64,000 nt of DNA, from the NCBI GenBank assembly GCA_013400975.1, contig WBMZ01003045.1, positions 38,325 to 102,324 of the forward strand. Reading direction: 5' to 3'. The notes below the pieces were generated by a model. That model saw only the letters and a list, made by a program, of their open reading frames with translations, made no database searches and had not been told where the DNA came from. Below, piece by piece: positions 37,061 through 50,200 of this stretch. Within the stretch, counting starts at the first letter, position 1, and each line of letters begins with the position of its first letter. Source of the stretch: Atrichornis clamosus (Eukaryota; Chordata; Aves; Passeriformes; Menuridae). Made by a program: the position numbers and the translations under genes.

Positions 37061-40000
37061 CAATAGCATTTCTGTGTATGTGCAAGGGAAGGGTCATGTC
37101 CAGCAGACAGCAGGCTCTGATCCAAGTGGAGTGTATTTAAGTTATAAGTGTGGCAGCACAAATAAAATAGAATAGGAAATTATCACAAGTACCTCGTAGC
37201 CGAAGTGCCTGGAAGTGGGAGGACGAGTGAAGCAGTCAAGACCCTGTGCAAAAAGCCTCCCTGCTGCTCCATTCACAGCCCCGCTCTGACCAGGAACTGC
37301 TCTGCAGCCCCCTCAGCTTTTCCTGTGCTCCTGCCCAGGAAACACAGGAGAAGTACAGCCTAAACCAGCAAGAGTGAGGAATGGCACATGGGTCTGTGTG
37401 AATGCTTTAATGGAAGAGCTACCAGCACACTTGGAGATGATGCTCCTGCTGGAGGGGCTGGTATGGAAGATGGCACAAAGCAAGGTCAGGGTGAAGGAGA
37501 CAGGCAGCACACTTGAGGGAGTGAGGGACTGAAGGGAAAATATGACCTAGAGGCAAGAGAAGAATCCCGAAAAAGGGTGAAGAACCATGACAGGATAAGA
37601 GCAAAAGTGTCCAGGTGTAATCAGAAGATAAAATCTCCCTGTGATAAAATGAGATAGTTTAATAAGTCTGAACATTGCATCACATCATTACCAGCTTGCT
37701 TTCACTGTAGCAATTACTGACAAACTCCTCAACTTATTTACCACACAGAAACACACAAACAAGCAGCCTACAAAGGTTGCAGCCCTGGGGCAACTCTCCC
37801 TCGCAGGGAGCCCTGGGTTGATGGGCTTTGAGGAGCCTTTGGTCCTCACCCCTGGGACCAAGTGCACTGTTGGCCATGCTGTGCCATTCCTGCCATTGCT
37901 CCAGGATGCTGCTTCCATCCCAGGTTTGCTGTTAAAAGCAATGAAAACGCTCTGTTTTCCAGTGGTTGGAGGACTGGCCAGGAAGTGCATCCAGGAGGTG
38001 GGCTTTGCCCTAAGGAAAGGTCTGAGTCTCATGAGACTGGATGAGAGAAGCTACAGGCACCCCTGGGATGTTTCAGGAGGCTCAGAGACCCTTTGTGGAC
38101 CCCTCGTTGCTTGGTGCTGGAAAAAAGGAAGGGAAAAACAAAAGGCAGAGAGAAACAAAATTAATACTAACATCTTTTCCCAAACTAGGTACAACTTTCA
38201 GGGTCAGGACAGGAGATCAGAGAGTCTTTCCTCCTGCCCAGCCCTTACTCAGCTCTCTGCCCTCCCTATGGTCATTCAGCAAATCACCTGAGGAAGACTC
38301 CACAGGTGTAAATACCCTAATTCCCTTGGCTTTGGGTGGAGATGGGAATATTGCTGATTTGAACCAGCTGAGGCTCTAGCATCCCTGAGCCCAGAATAGT
38401 TTGACCTGAGAATAAAATGCCATCCCAAACGGGAGTGCACCTTGTGAACAGGAAGGGAATGATCAGCCTAAGAGGTGAATGATGTCTTGAAAAATCTGAT
38501 TTTCAGCAGTAGTTTCATCACTTGCATTTGTTATTCTTCATCCATTTCTAAAGTCCAGGTTCCAGGATGTCTCTGTTCCACTGCTATCTAGTGGGAAGCC
38601 TGTGTATCTCAATCAGATGCTATTCATTCCAAGTGAATACAATTGTTAACTTTCTCTACTTACCCTCTTCATGTTCTCACATTAAAATGACTCCAAAAAA
38701 ATTGTATTTCCTGGAACAGTCATTGCCAGCATGTTTACCATCTTTAATTGATCATCCATCACAGCCTCTTCCTCTGCCATAACCACTCAATATTTCAGGA
38801 CCAGGCCAAGAACTCGAATTAAGTAGAGAATATTTGCACGATGTGTCTCCAAGACAAGAGGAGCCCTTTGAAAGGTTAAATGCTGGGGTCTGCAGCACTC
38901 CCAGTCTTGGCTGGAGGCTGAAATGCTGCAGGCAGGAGTGTGGGGCACTGCAACAGCCCTCAGCAGGCATGGGGACTGCCTGCTCAGCAAGGCTTTGGAA
39001 ATGGAGGAAATGGGAGCAGTCCCAGTCTGAAGGTGATTATAACAACTTCGGTTTCTCTTCTCACCCAGCAATCCCCCAGGAATTCTTTCAATCTCCAGTA
39101 AAACCGTGTTTTGACACAAAACCGGAGTGGTTTTCTTTATTTATTTTCTTCATCTCTAAGTTCCATTATTGCCAGATTGGAGGACTCAGGACGGAAAAGC
39201 AGAGAAGGAGGAACAGCCACCGAAAATGCAAACTAGTGAAAAATGTGAATGGTCTTGAAACACCAGAAAATGTTTCTTTCTACATCCAAACAGAATAAAG
39301 TTTTTGCTTGCAAATTGAGAACGCTGTAAATAAACAACCAGAGCTCTTGTTCTATTGGAAAAGTAATCTCTTATTTCAAAAGCACTGCTCACTGACAATA
39401 CTTCAGGTTCTTAGCATAATTTGCCATCCAGATTCTTACAGCACATAGTGTTCCTGGATGTGGGCTGTGGGACATTTGGAGGCCCAAGACATTCCTTGCC
39501 TTGCACGGCTGGAGCATGACCTGTGGCTGCAGCCCCAGTCTGGACAGGACTCCTTGGTGGCAGTGGCTGAGCAGCAGGATGGCCTGGTCCAGGATGCACA
39601 TCCCAGAAACAAAGGGTCTGTGAACTGGACCTCCAGCCAGAGGCAAGGGTGTGTGCCTGGCAGGGGTGATGCCACCCTCAGCCTGCACAGAGAGCCCCAG
39701 GAATTGTGATGAAGCAGTCCAGAGCCAGCATGCAGTTGTTCACAGCACAGTATTTCATTAGAGTCATTTACTGTCATTAAAACAGGTTGGTGAGCAGCAG
39801 GAGTTTCCAATCCATCCATTTCTGGGGAGGCTTGTGAAGTCCTTTGTTTCCACTGGCATTAATTATCCATGGCTAGCTGTGTGGGGGTGTTGTAAAAGCA
39901 AGCCTTTGGAGGTGGGGACCTGCACTGAGCTGCTTTTGAAGACGAGATTCAGAGCATTTGTGTGCAGTGAGATGTGAGGGAGCCAGGCAGGCTGGGAGAG

Positions 40001-40689
40001 TGATACAGCACAACACTGAGAGCTGTAGGATGTATTCTTTGCACAAAAGTTTTGAGGTTAACTCCATAAAAACTCAGGGTACTGCTCAAAGGAGGCCATG
40101 TAAGTCCCATCTGTATTTTCTGAATTGTGTTTAATTCGATTCAGGTCTTATCTAATCATGCTATTGCATTCAGACAAAAGTCGGTGTAATGTAAGACATT
40201 TCCTAGCGAGGACAAGCTCCAGCTGCTGATCCTGTGTACCCTGGTCCTGAGGAGTGGTGTGTTCCAGCTGTACAAGCAATATGAACATTTTCACTGTGAG
40301 TTTAGCAGATCCCACCTGAAATCCCTATGAATACATTGTAAAAGTGTAAGGGGGTATCCTGTGATTCGTGACTGAAGTTCCTTGCCGCTTTCCTGCTTCT
40401 CTGGCTGCTAATCAGTCCCTCACCTGGTCGTCAAATGACCCCTTTGCCAGAGATCCTGGGTGAATCCATCAACAATTTAAATCCCCCTTACGCCAGGAAT
40501 CAAGCACACAGCTGGCTGATCCAGCTCCTACTGCACTTAGCCTTGGTTTTGCCCATGGTTTATCACAGAGCAGAGTCAGGCCACCCTGAGCATCAAATTA
40601 GTCACCCCAGCACTGCCCCTCAATCATCACCCAACAAAGAGATGAACGCCTGCCTCCCTCCCTCCCGCATCCACTCTGTGCCTCCCCAC
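37061..40689. other. Unique non-coding sequence
   Basis: No gene or repeat recognised across 3.6 kb. Frames of 157 codons (37818-38291) and 154 codons (38834-39298) on the plus strand lack any domain I know, and opposing frames overlap both. Confidence 0.5.
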
Positions 40690-40850
40690 ATCAGTCGCTC
40701 CTGAGCAGCTGACTTTAGCATAATGCAGTGATCCAAACATGAGCAGACACAGCGGGATTTACTGGAAGATGTAGTCTCTCACAATCCATTATTTATAACA
40801 GCCCTTTATGATTAAACCTGAAGCCATTAGAATGGCAAAAGCTCAGGCTG
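40690..40850. other. Candidate conserved non-coding element
   Basis: Repeat-free segment with TAGCATAATGCAG, CAATCCATTATTTATAAC and CCTTTATGATTAAACC, a cluster of octamer- and homeodomain-like cores in a stretch without frames. Inference from motif texture. Confidence 0.2.
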
Positions 40851-42689
40851 GAACTGTGTCAGCTTACTCAGATGCACACAGGCACGGCCATACCAGAAAA
40901 AGCATGTTTCCCTGCACTGCTTATGGGATATAGGGGGAAAGGTAAGCAAACAAATAAGATGACAGTCTAAGGCTGCAGGGACTGATCCTGATCTTGTGGG
41001 AAGGCACCACTGTTTGTGTGGGTAGCACTGGGGCTCTTTGCAGGGCCAGTTTGTCTGCACAGACCTGGCTGGAGGTACAAGATCCTCCTTCTCCCTGGCC
41101 CGGCTCCTCAGAGACCAGGACAGAGCTCTGGGACCAGGGCTGTGCCCAGGTGGTGCCATAGGTCAATCTGTGACACTTCTCCTTTACAGCCCACATTGTT
41201 TGGAGCACAAGACCTGTTTGAGCACCACAGTTCCCTTCTGACCCTGTACCTAATGTTCCTCCATGGAGAATCCCCACATTGGTTTAAGGAAAGCTCAGTG
41301 TGGGCATAATTGGTGAAACACATCACACCTTCTTTACAGAGTCTCTCATGCAGCGGTGAACTCCTCCAGCTCACCTTTGTGCTGGTGTAAATTAGGAGTG
41401 GCAACTCTGTGGGCCAAGCAGATAAACCTATGATGAGTAACAGATTCCCTTGTATTTCCTTATCTCACTGCTGTGACCTGGCTGCTGAAATGTAACCTCA
41501 ATCCATCACTTCTGGAGGATAAATTCCTTTACCAGGCTTCAGGCCTGGAGTCTGTCAATCCGTGGCCATCAGGGTTAGGAGATTACACTGCCTGACCCCT
41601 GATACTATTTAAGGGCTCATCTACAGCTACCAGTATTTATAATGAGTTAATATTTTCATATTTCATTCTTGTGCTCACATCTGCTGGCTGTAATATTAAA
41701 CAGTGTGCAAAAACATAGTTTTGTTAAAATATCTGCCTCATAGGGCGCATGCACAGTGGGCATAGTGGGCAGACATTCTTTCTATCACATTCCTTTGGTA
41801 TAACCTTACTTTACATGAGTCCTATGGGGTCAGTTTCATGTCTCAGACTCATTTCAAATTGCATTGTCAAACTGTTTTGAAAGAAGAGTGTTCCAGCTTG
41901 TTAACTGGTCATGAGATGCCAATAAACATGGCAAGCATTTGCCTGTTCTAATAAAAAATCCTTGCCCCACGTTGGACAATTAGCTAATTTTATACAGCCC
42001 TAAAACATTTCAGGTGTTGCTTGAGGTTCCTTCCATTCTTTTAGCAAACCCTCGAGCCAAAGGATGCTCCAGTTACCACCCAAAGGGATGCGTGGTTTCA
42101 ACAGCATTTCCACGCCTCAAACATCCAACATCTACATTTGTGTGACTCAAAGACAAGCAGAGTCATGTTGGTGAGGACTGGGCATCAATTACCTCCTTTG
42201 AATTCTGTTGAGCAGTACTTTAGACTAATCTGTCCAAGGATATGTTAGTGTTCAAAATAAAATCAAGGTGGTTTTTTTTTTAGCCAGGAGACACAGTTCT
42301 GTCCCCAGTGTTCACGTGATTCACCCTGATGAGCTGAGTTTTGCTGTGGTTAAACTACTGTAGCAAAATGAGGTGGGTACAAGAGCTGGTGCATTTAGAA
42401 GTAGACAAGGGATATCTTCCTGCATGTTTCACCATCCTAAAATGATACGCCTGGGGATTTTTTTCATCTTTTCATAGGTACTTTTACCTATGAGCCTTAA
42501 AGTGATTGACCCACTTCATAAGGATCATTATTAGTTCAGGCAGAAAATATTGGATTGCATTTGAGGACACTGACTTTGTTGTATTCCTGGTATGGGGCAC
42601 TGAATGGCAATGAATGGGAATGACGTGAGGAATGATTAAAGCAGGGGGAAAAAAGAGGGTTTTACAGTCACAAAGAGAAGGTGGCTGAG
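40851..42689. other. Unique non-coding sequence
   Basis: The opposing frames at 40827-41404 have no known domain and are probably chance. No repeat family is recognised. Confidence 0.5.
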
Positions 42690-43112
42690 GAGCAACAGGG
42701 CAGTATTTGTCATACGGGAGAACTGAAGGGAGTCCATTGAAAAGAGCAAGAAGCAGATTTATTTTAAAATAAACAAGGGGAAGTACTTGTTCACACAATG
42801 CATAACTGAATCGTGACTCATTGCTGCAGAATGTTGTGGAGGACAAAAGGCTGTGAAGGTTTTTACAAACTCAGGGAGAAGAAGCCCATTGAGAGCTATT
42901 GAGTAAGACAGTTCAGATGCTACCTATAACTCACAGTCCCTAAAGCACTGGTTGCAGGGACCTAGGCTGGAATGGCATAGCAGGGAGTAAGTAACTCAGT
43001 ACTGGCTGTGTTCCCTACCTCTTCCCTCCTCAGGAATCTGCTTCTTGTTGCTGTCAGAGAGAAGACCAGGCTAGATGGACTTTCTGATCTAGCAGGTGTT
43101 TATATTTAACAA
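42690..43112 (+). mobile_element. Ancient L3-like CR1 LINE fragment (3' portion)
   Basis: Motifs follow, in order, the 3' half of the old L3/CR1 type seen across amniotes. A diverged 'gtcacccaatgaaa...aggcagcaggttt' segment comes first (42730-42760). Next are AAACAAGGGGAAGTACTTG and TTCACACAATGCATAACTG, then CTCATTGCTGCAGAATGTTGTGGA, CATTGAGAGCTATTGAG, CAGTCCCTAAA, TTGCTGTCAGAGAGAAGACC and finally AGGCTAGATGGACTTTCTGATC. This is clearly different from the younger chicken-type CR1 copies in the window and much more diverged. No intact frame. Confidence 0.8.
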
Positions 43113-45155
43113 CACAGGCTTATTTGTGAAAGAAATTGTGGTTGTGTTGATGACTTGCCTGTGGGGAAGATTGCTGTGAGGGGGTCTGCTGTGGGTGTGG
43201 GACGTGTGTATGTGCCTCTTGTATGGAATAAATCCCCTACTCATCTGCTTTGCTTCCAGGCTGTGTGATAGGCTGTAGGGAGCACAATCACAACGAGGAG
43301 TGCTGCTTTTGTCACGTACTTGGGGTTTTACTGTGAAGGGGAAGGTGGCAGTGCTCCACCAAGGGCCAGGGTCCAGCTATTTTTGCTGTTTCATGTTCTT
43401 CTAAGAGGTGAGTGAAGGGAGAAAAGGCTGTTTTGGCACTTAAATAAGTGATTTATTATGGGCTGCCTAAATACATGTTGACGCTCAGCGTTGGAGAGCA
43501 CTCACAGGACCCTTAGAGCAGTTTTGGATGGCTTGGTTTTCCTCCAGCATCTCTGCCTGCTGGCTAGGCCTCTGAAACACAGAGGGGTTCAAGTGATCAA
43601 ATTAGTAATGAGGTTCTTGTTCCCATCCACTGCTCAGCCTCTCAGGAAGATCACTGCAAATTTCATCTTTGTGTCTATTTAGTCTACTTAATCAAATCTG
43701 CTGGTTCTTGTAAAGCTTTTATATCTGAAGTTGTCTCTGACTACATGGGTTATGGGGAGTTTTGCGACTGGGCTTAAGAAACAGTGAGAATTACAAAAGT
43801 GCAGCTTTTATTCTCCTAAAAGAACCTTCATCTAAGCGTATCCAAGTTCCCACTGCAAGGTATGAGTATGTAACACTAGGGAATGGTGGTCAGGCAAGTG
43901 CAGGGTTAATAACATCATAATCACCAAAGAAAGCAAACCTCTAATATTGCACAAACCCAAACATGCCTGCAGAGCAGACAGGCTTTCAGCTGTCAACAAT
44001 ATTTTCTTTCTGAGCTTCAGATAGAGTGTGAGGTGGAGAGACTGTAATGGCAAGGAAGGTGTGAACAGGTAAAACTCAGGGGCCAAGGCTGAGAACCAAA
44101 CAAATACTCCAGTGGGATGGCTCTTCTTCCACAGAAGTCTTCACCATTGCAGTGATTCTCTGTGGCAAAACATGTTCTCCTCTCTTTGCCTTGGCTCATT
44201 GGATGGAGATTACCTGATCCTTGCAGTTCTAAAAGCATTGAAAATTCAAGTTTTTTCCTGTGCTTTCTCCTGGCCTTATGTGAAGAAAAAGGATGGGCCC
44301 ATGTTTTATTGGGCTTGTTTCTCTTGTCAGTTCTCTGAAAAAATTATAGAAATTTGATCTGGCCATGTTTCCCCCTAAAACTCTGGAAGAGTTATTGGAT
44401 CAGTCAGATGAAAGAAGCTGTACAAATTAGCTATTAGCTGCTAAATACTTGGCAGCATGGACGATGCCAGTATCCATCAAGTTAACAGTTCAGTGTTTTG
44501 GTCATTCTGCTGGATTAAAAAACTAAATTGCTCTGTTCATGTAAGAAACCACCAGAATTCATCTTCTCCCTGCCTGGGCTGCTCCTTGCCCAAGGAGTCC
44601 TCAAAAACATTTTGTTTCCAATTGCTGTGTTGTGGAATTACAGCTATCTCCTGTGCTATCTGAGAAGGTGATTTGTTATGCACTTTTTTGGTGAGATGAA
44701 ACAAGTTGCAGGAAAATGAGCTTGGATGGATGGGAACTCTGGCTGACACTGGGTGGCACTGAGTCCATGCCGAATCCCTCAGGTTTTAATTAAGGGGCCT
44801 TTTTGCTTCTTGTTCAGTTTCCCTGCTTTAAACCATATGGAATTAACTGTCCTTGGATGAGGGAGGAATGAAGTGAGAAACCCCACCAGCTTTGTACTTT
44901 CCTTGTCCTGCCAGAGCTAACTCCTGGAAGGGATCACAGCTCTTGCTTTCAGTGGTCCCCTTCTCTAGATGTTATGAAGTCCTGCACTGAGTCCTGTCCC
45001 TTGTCTTTAAGTCCCTAAGACAAGAAAATCATTAAAGAAACACCGCGTGTCAACAATTAATAGAAGCACTCTATTTTCTTAGGCAATTTATACCTGAAAA
45101 AAGAATCCCAATTTGTTAGTCCTGAACTGAAGACCACGACAGAAAACCTGGTCCT
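43113..45155. other. Unique non-coding sequence
   Basis: No gene or repeat recognised; short frames only. Confidence 0.5.
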
Positions 45156-45196
45156 GGCAGAACCAGCCAGGGATACTGAGCCTGGCTGGTTCTGCC
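45156..45196. repeat. Perfect 16-bp inverted repeat with 9-base loop
   Basis: GGCAGAACCAGCCAGG (45156-45171) and CCTGGCTGGTTCTGCC (45181-45196) are exact reverse complements, separated by GATACTGAG. On either strand this gives an uninterrupted 16-bp, GC-rich stem with a 9-nt loop. Pairing does not continue outward (CCT against CAC). The stem is too short for a usual microRNA precursor, which needs more than about 22 paired bases per arm. No T-run follows that would make it a polymerase III terminator. Confidence 0.95.
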
Positions 45197-46880
45197 CACG
45201 CCCTGCTGCTCCCACAGTGTCTCACAGGCAGCTCCTGACAGCACAGCACCACAGCAAGGCCCTGCCAGTGCCAGCCAGCTCAGAGCTGCAGGCCATCGAT
45301 GGGGAGAGGATGTGGGAGAACTGCATTTTTGGAAAGTAGCGTCCCTTTTAGCTTTATGCCCTCTCCTACGTAAAAAATCCTCTTTAACACAACAGCTCTA
45401 CAACCTTCCTTTTTATGCTGCTCGTACCAGCAGCTCCACAAAAAGTCCCTAACAAAACACACACACTCGCTGCTCCCAGCAGCTTGGTTTGAAGAGCTCT
45501 TGTTAAAAGTCAAATCCCTTATTCCCCAAACAAAAAGAGGTCTGAGTTAAAGACAAATTACTTAAGCCATTTGGGAAACACCAGTGTGCCTTACAGTCTT
45601 GTTGATCTGGTGGATTAATGGCTTGAAAAGACAGGGTGGGGAGGCATGAACTGCTCCTATCTCCCCTTTGCTGCCTCCAGAGCCTTCTCACTCCAACATG
45701 CTGAGTGCATAGCACCCTCAGGGTCTGCAATGTGGTACACTGGGGTGCAAGAACTGTGCAAAGCCTCCAAAGATCCCCTCTCCAGCCACCAGTTCCTGGT
45801 ATCCAGCTGTCCTGTGGCAGCTCTGTGCTGTAGGATGTGCATGGTGCATCAACCCAGGCAGTCTTTAGGTTTATTTCCTTAAGCTACAGCAAGACCCCTT
45901 TAGACTAGATCTGTGTAGCTCTCCTTTCTTAATAGGAAAAAAACTCCACTACATTTGTTATATTGCTTTTTTCTCCAGGTTCAAATGCAATTTGTACTGC
46001 CCCGTAATGCAGAATTTCACCAGTTTGAGTTGACCTGATTGCTTATCCAATTGCATAATTGTTTCGACTACAGAAAACTAAATAAAGGGCTTCCAGAGAT
46101 TTTTATTTTGCTGTGCTTAAGTAGGTTTGAAGTGCTAGAATTTAACTGAGCTTTAAAAAACCCAAAAAACCCTTATGCTTTGGAAGATGTTAGCTTTGGC
46201 TGCTATAATGGGCTAGCCATAATACTAAACACATGCTGTCATAACTCAGGAAAACAGAGACACACAGACTCTTGTTTTCAGTGATTTTGGACATTGTCTC
46301 CGTGTGTAACTTCATACATAAATAAGAATTCTTTCTCTCTCACCCCACCCATGCATTTTTAATATTCTCTCTGGAAAGGGTTTCCTTAAACACTTTTAGG
46401 AAGCTGCTTCTTTGTCAAAGACTTTTTCCTGCCTCCTCACTTAAAACAAGAACTTGGGTGGCCTCTTTTCTGATAAAGGGCGTCAGCTCTGTGAGCTTTG
46501 GGGTTTCAGCTCTTTCCTTGAGCATCTGTCCTGGCTGATGCCTGCACACACACTGAATGAAGCAGCTGCTCTAGAAAGACTCCAGGAGAAAATGTTATGC
46601 CAGCAATGTTCCTGTAGCAATAACTGCAATGAGCAGAAATTTAGAACTACTTTGGCAGCCACACTCATGAGCACTTTCGATCCAGAGACTGCTGCATTTT
46701 AAAAATTGCTGGTTTTGGAGGAGCATTTTGGAGCCCAGAGAGCTCTGACAATGTCCAGAGAGTTGTTCCTCTCTCTAGCAGAGCACGATTTGGCCAGTGG
46801 GTCACTGTCCAACTGGACTGACCTATCCTTGATTCAGAAAGGCCTGAGAGAAGAGGGGATTCAGCAGATAGGGTGGGTGG
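45197..46880. other. Unique non-coding sequence
   Basis: No gene recognised. A short AT-rich stretch lies at 45.9-46.2 kb. Confidence 0.5.
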
Positions 46881-47272
46881 GGGTCTGGAGAATGTCATGT
46901 AAAGGGAGGGCCTGAGGGAACTGGGCTTGTTCAGCTTTGAAAAGCAAAAGCTGAGGGTGATTTTCCTGCTTTCTTCACCTGCCTTATGGGAGGGTATTGG
47001 AAGACACAGTCAGACTTTTCCTGCAGATGCACAATAATAGGACAAAAAACAATGGACACAAGTAGGAGACAGAGAAGCTCACCTACTAAGGAAAAGAAAG
47101 TTACTAGGAGGGCTGAGAAATACTGAGCAGGCTAGAGGATGGGAGATTTCCCTCCTGGAAGACAGTAAAAACCTAGATGAGATCCAGAGCGAACCGTATG
47201 GTTGGCACTGCTTTGAGGGAAGAGCTGAACTAGATGACAGCTAGAGGTCCCTTCCAACCTGAATTTTTCAAT
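46881..47272 (+). mobile_element. CR1 LINE, 5'-truncated 3' portion
   Basis: Sense-orientation CR1. GGCCTGAGGGAACTGGGCTTGTTCAGC with GCAAAAGCTGAGGGTGA matches the segment 'ctgagggaactggggttgttcagcctggagaa...gaggctgaggggaga'. The element then runs through a diverged 3' region to GAACTAGATGACAGCTAGAGGTCCCTTCCAACCTGA and an eroded tail (47245-47272). It is more diverged than the copy at 56.6-57.5 kb. Frames are broken. Confidence 0.85.
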
Positions 47273-50200
47273 GTTTGATTTCTCATGTATTGTTCCTTTT
47301 CATTTTCTTCTGCGCTTGTAGCTTTGTGTGCTGTGCCCGGTAATTTGCTCTGAAACCTGCATGGGAAACAATTTCGTCTGGCCCAGACTTCAGGATCTAC
47401 TGAATGATGATTTTGGGATTCAGCAGAAGTGGCCTATCTTTCACCCCCACAAAAGTCTCACTTATAAATCATGGCTTGCTTGTTTCATTGACCTTCCAAT
47501 CTATAAGAACTTCTGTTGTGATACCAGAGTGGTAAAAAAAAAATCTGTTACACAGGCTGGCAAGAGGAAAGGAGACAGTGTCACACACTGGTAGAAGATG
47601 CCTGGAGCAGTTCCATTAATTCTGCCTTTTTACAGAGACTTCTCTCTACAGTAGTACAGTTCTTCCTTTTGATTGCTCCAGCACACTGCCAAATGTGAAG
47701 ATAGGGATCTTGAGCCATCTCTCTTGCCTTAGTGAAATCTGTGGTCTAATCCAGCAGAGTATCAAAAGCACTGAAATATAGACCCAAGACAAGCCTTGTC
47801 TCACAGAATTTAGAGCAAAGAAAAAAATAAACTGCCACTATTGCATCCAGTCAAGCCAGGAGTGCCAGGTCTTTTCTGAAAAGAAACCACACAAGGTTCA
47901 CTCACTTTTTCTGCTGCCATTGGTAGGAAACAGGTAAATGTTCCTATTCCTTCTTCTCCATAAGCATTTCCAATAAAGTCAATATGATGGTACAGGAGCA
48001 TGAATTGGTCCTATGCTTGCCAAGTACTTTGATGTCTTTGGAAAAAATCTGTGAAGGTTTTAGCCATTATTAATTAACATGATTATTGATTCTTGCAAAA
48101 TACTGCCTGCTTGGAAGAGTGTAATGTCACTCTGTAAGTGGTACACTATTGCAACATAAACCAGAGCATGGTCTGTGTTTCTCAGGCACACAGAGACACA
48201 AACAGACACAGGGCAAGTGCTCTGTGGTCCAGCCATCTGTCCTTCCTACCCTGGCTCCAGGGGAGCAAAGGCAATATTCAGGAACCTCAACTGGTTCCAG
48301 TGGCCATTTAACATTTCAATAACCAGTGGAGGAACTGATGGGCCAAAGAGATGAGTCAACAGTAGTGTGTTTGCTCAACCCAATGACTAACAACTCCTCC
48401 ATGTGCTCATACAGTGCTTTATGAATAAATTATGTAGTTTCCTATTAAGTTTGCACAACACGCTTTGGTTTGGGATGTAGACCTGTGGTTTGTGTTGGCT
48501 GCATCCAGCCAGCCATTTCAGCATCCCTGCAGCACTACAAGCTCAGGAGCTGATGGAAGTGTGTCATCATGACAACAGTGCCCCGTAGCTCACAGAGAAA
48601 TCCATCATCAGCTGGGTACTTGGGCTCCTTAGACAAGGAGCAGGTCTTCTATGTGCAATCCAGGATCACCAGGTTGCTGAGGGAAGAGCAGAAAGGATTA
48701 TATAAACATCACCCACATCCAGTGGTGAAACACCTTCCTAGAGCTGTTAGCCTGGGTCTTTATCCATTTGGGATACATATTCTGCATCCTGTCAAGAGAG
48801 GGTCCTCCACACTTTTTCGTAGGAATAAAATCCACTCTTTTCTTTCAAAATACATGAGACAGCATCATCCTGAGGAAGGTGGCGTGTGCACACTCTTCCA
48901 TGAGGAATATTCAGAGCATTGGAGACATGGGACAGCCACCATCAGTCCCTGACTAAGGTTTGGGACAGTCTAAGTGACTTCCAACCTGATTTTCAACCCC
49001 TCTTTCTGGGACTAACCGTGCATTACATCTGAAAATTATCTGCATGAGCAGACGAACAGGAACAAAGTTTATACTATGGGATTCCTGGCCCTCAAGGCAT
49101 TACCTTTATATTAACATTTATACTTGCTCTCTTCCTGACAAAATGAATCTTGAATACCTTTCAAGTGGTAGCTGGGAGAGAGTCTGCAGGAGCAATATTG
49201 GCCCTGATTACTCTGAACATGGGCTGAAAACTATGCCATGGTGCCCACCAGCAGCTCACTGATGAGGATGGCCATGTGCAGTGATCCAGGCCTTGCCCTA
49301 TTTACTCACAGAGAATGAACATTTAGCTCAGGCTACAGAGACTTGTACATTTATTTAAGGATGTGCTGTGTTTACCTCACAGAGTATCAACGTCCTTTGG
49401 GAAGTGTTCTGTTTCTGCTACACTTCCTCCCAGATAATGATTGATGTCTTTTCTTTATTTCTTTTTGGTATTTACACCTGATGGTGAACAACAGGTACAG
49501 CAACACTGGCACAGTTCTGGGCACAGACTGTCACCCACACAAATGTAATCAGAATTCAGGTTATAAAGTCTTTGATGACAGACAGAATCTTTCTTGTGTA
49601 CAGAAAGGTACCTTCTAGCCAAACCAGTCTGAACCCTCACCAGCTAAATACTTTCTGATCTCTCTATTCCTTTCTCTTAAGTTAGGAGTTGCTAGGGAAA
49701 CTATTCATACTTGTGCTTCTGCCTCTATTGCCAAAAACTGGTTGGTTTGAACAAATCCCTGCTGCTTGAAATCCTACTGAGGTACCTATCAGAGAGAAAA
49801 AGCCAGAGGAGTCCAACAGATAGTGTCATGGATGGAAGTGAAAAGTTTTGAATGAGAAATACAAGTACTGATTGTAATTATGAAGGTGAGAAACTCTGAA
49901 AAAATATGTAACACCTTCAGCTAGGGCATGTATTGCAATGCCAGTACTTAAACAGACCACAGTATATTCCATGCATATGGTGGCATATGAACTTGCATAG
50001 TCTGCACTAGGGATGCACCAGATGAGTTACATCCAAAAATTTCCTCCAAAAAATCAAGACCACTCATTTTCTCCTGATTTTGTAGGCAGACAGAAGCTCT
50101 CTTGGCGTTGCTCTGCCCAGCTCGGGCATGTTTCACCTCTGAAATTCCTGGAGCAAAACCTTTGGGCCCTGGTCTGCTGTGGTTGCTGGGTACAGGGTCT

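Noticed and set aside
37818..38291. 157-codon plus-strand frame
   Set aside because: No domain, overlapped by frames on the other strand and in another plus frame, and no splice or promoter context.
38834..39298. 154-codon plus-strand frame ending on an AATAAAG motif
   Set aside because: The coincidence of stop and polyadenylation-like hexamer is a chance AT-rich overlap; no domain and no upstream exon.
45156..45196. Hairpin as a microRNA precursor
   Set aside because: A 16-bp stem is shorter than a mature duplex plus lower stem, and pairing does not extend outward.
48960..49000. GACTTCCAACCTGA resembling a CR1 3' end
   Set aside because: Only one short motif, with no octamer tail or upstream CR1 segment.
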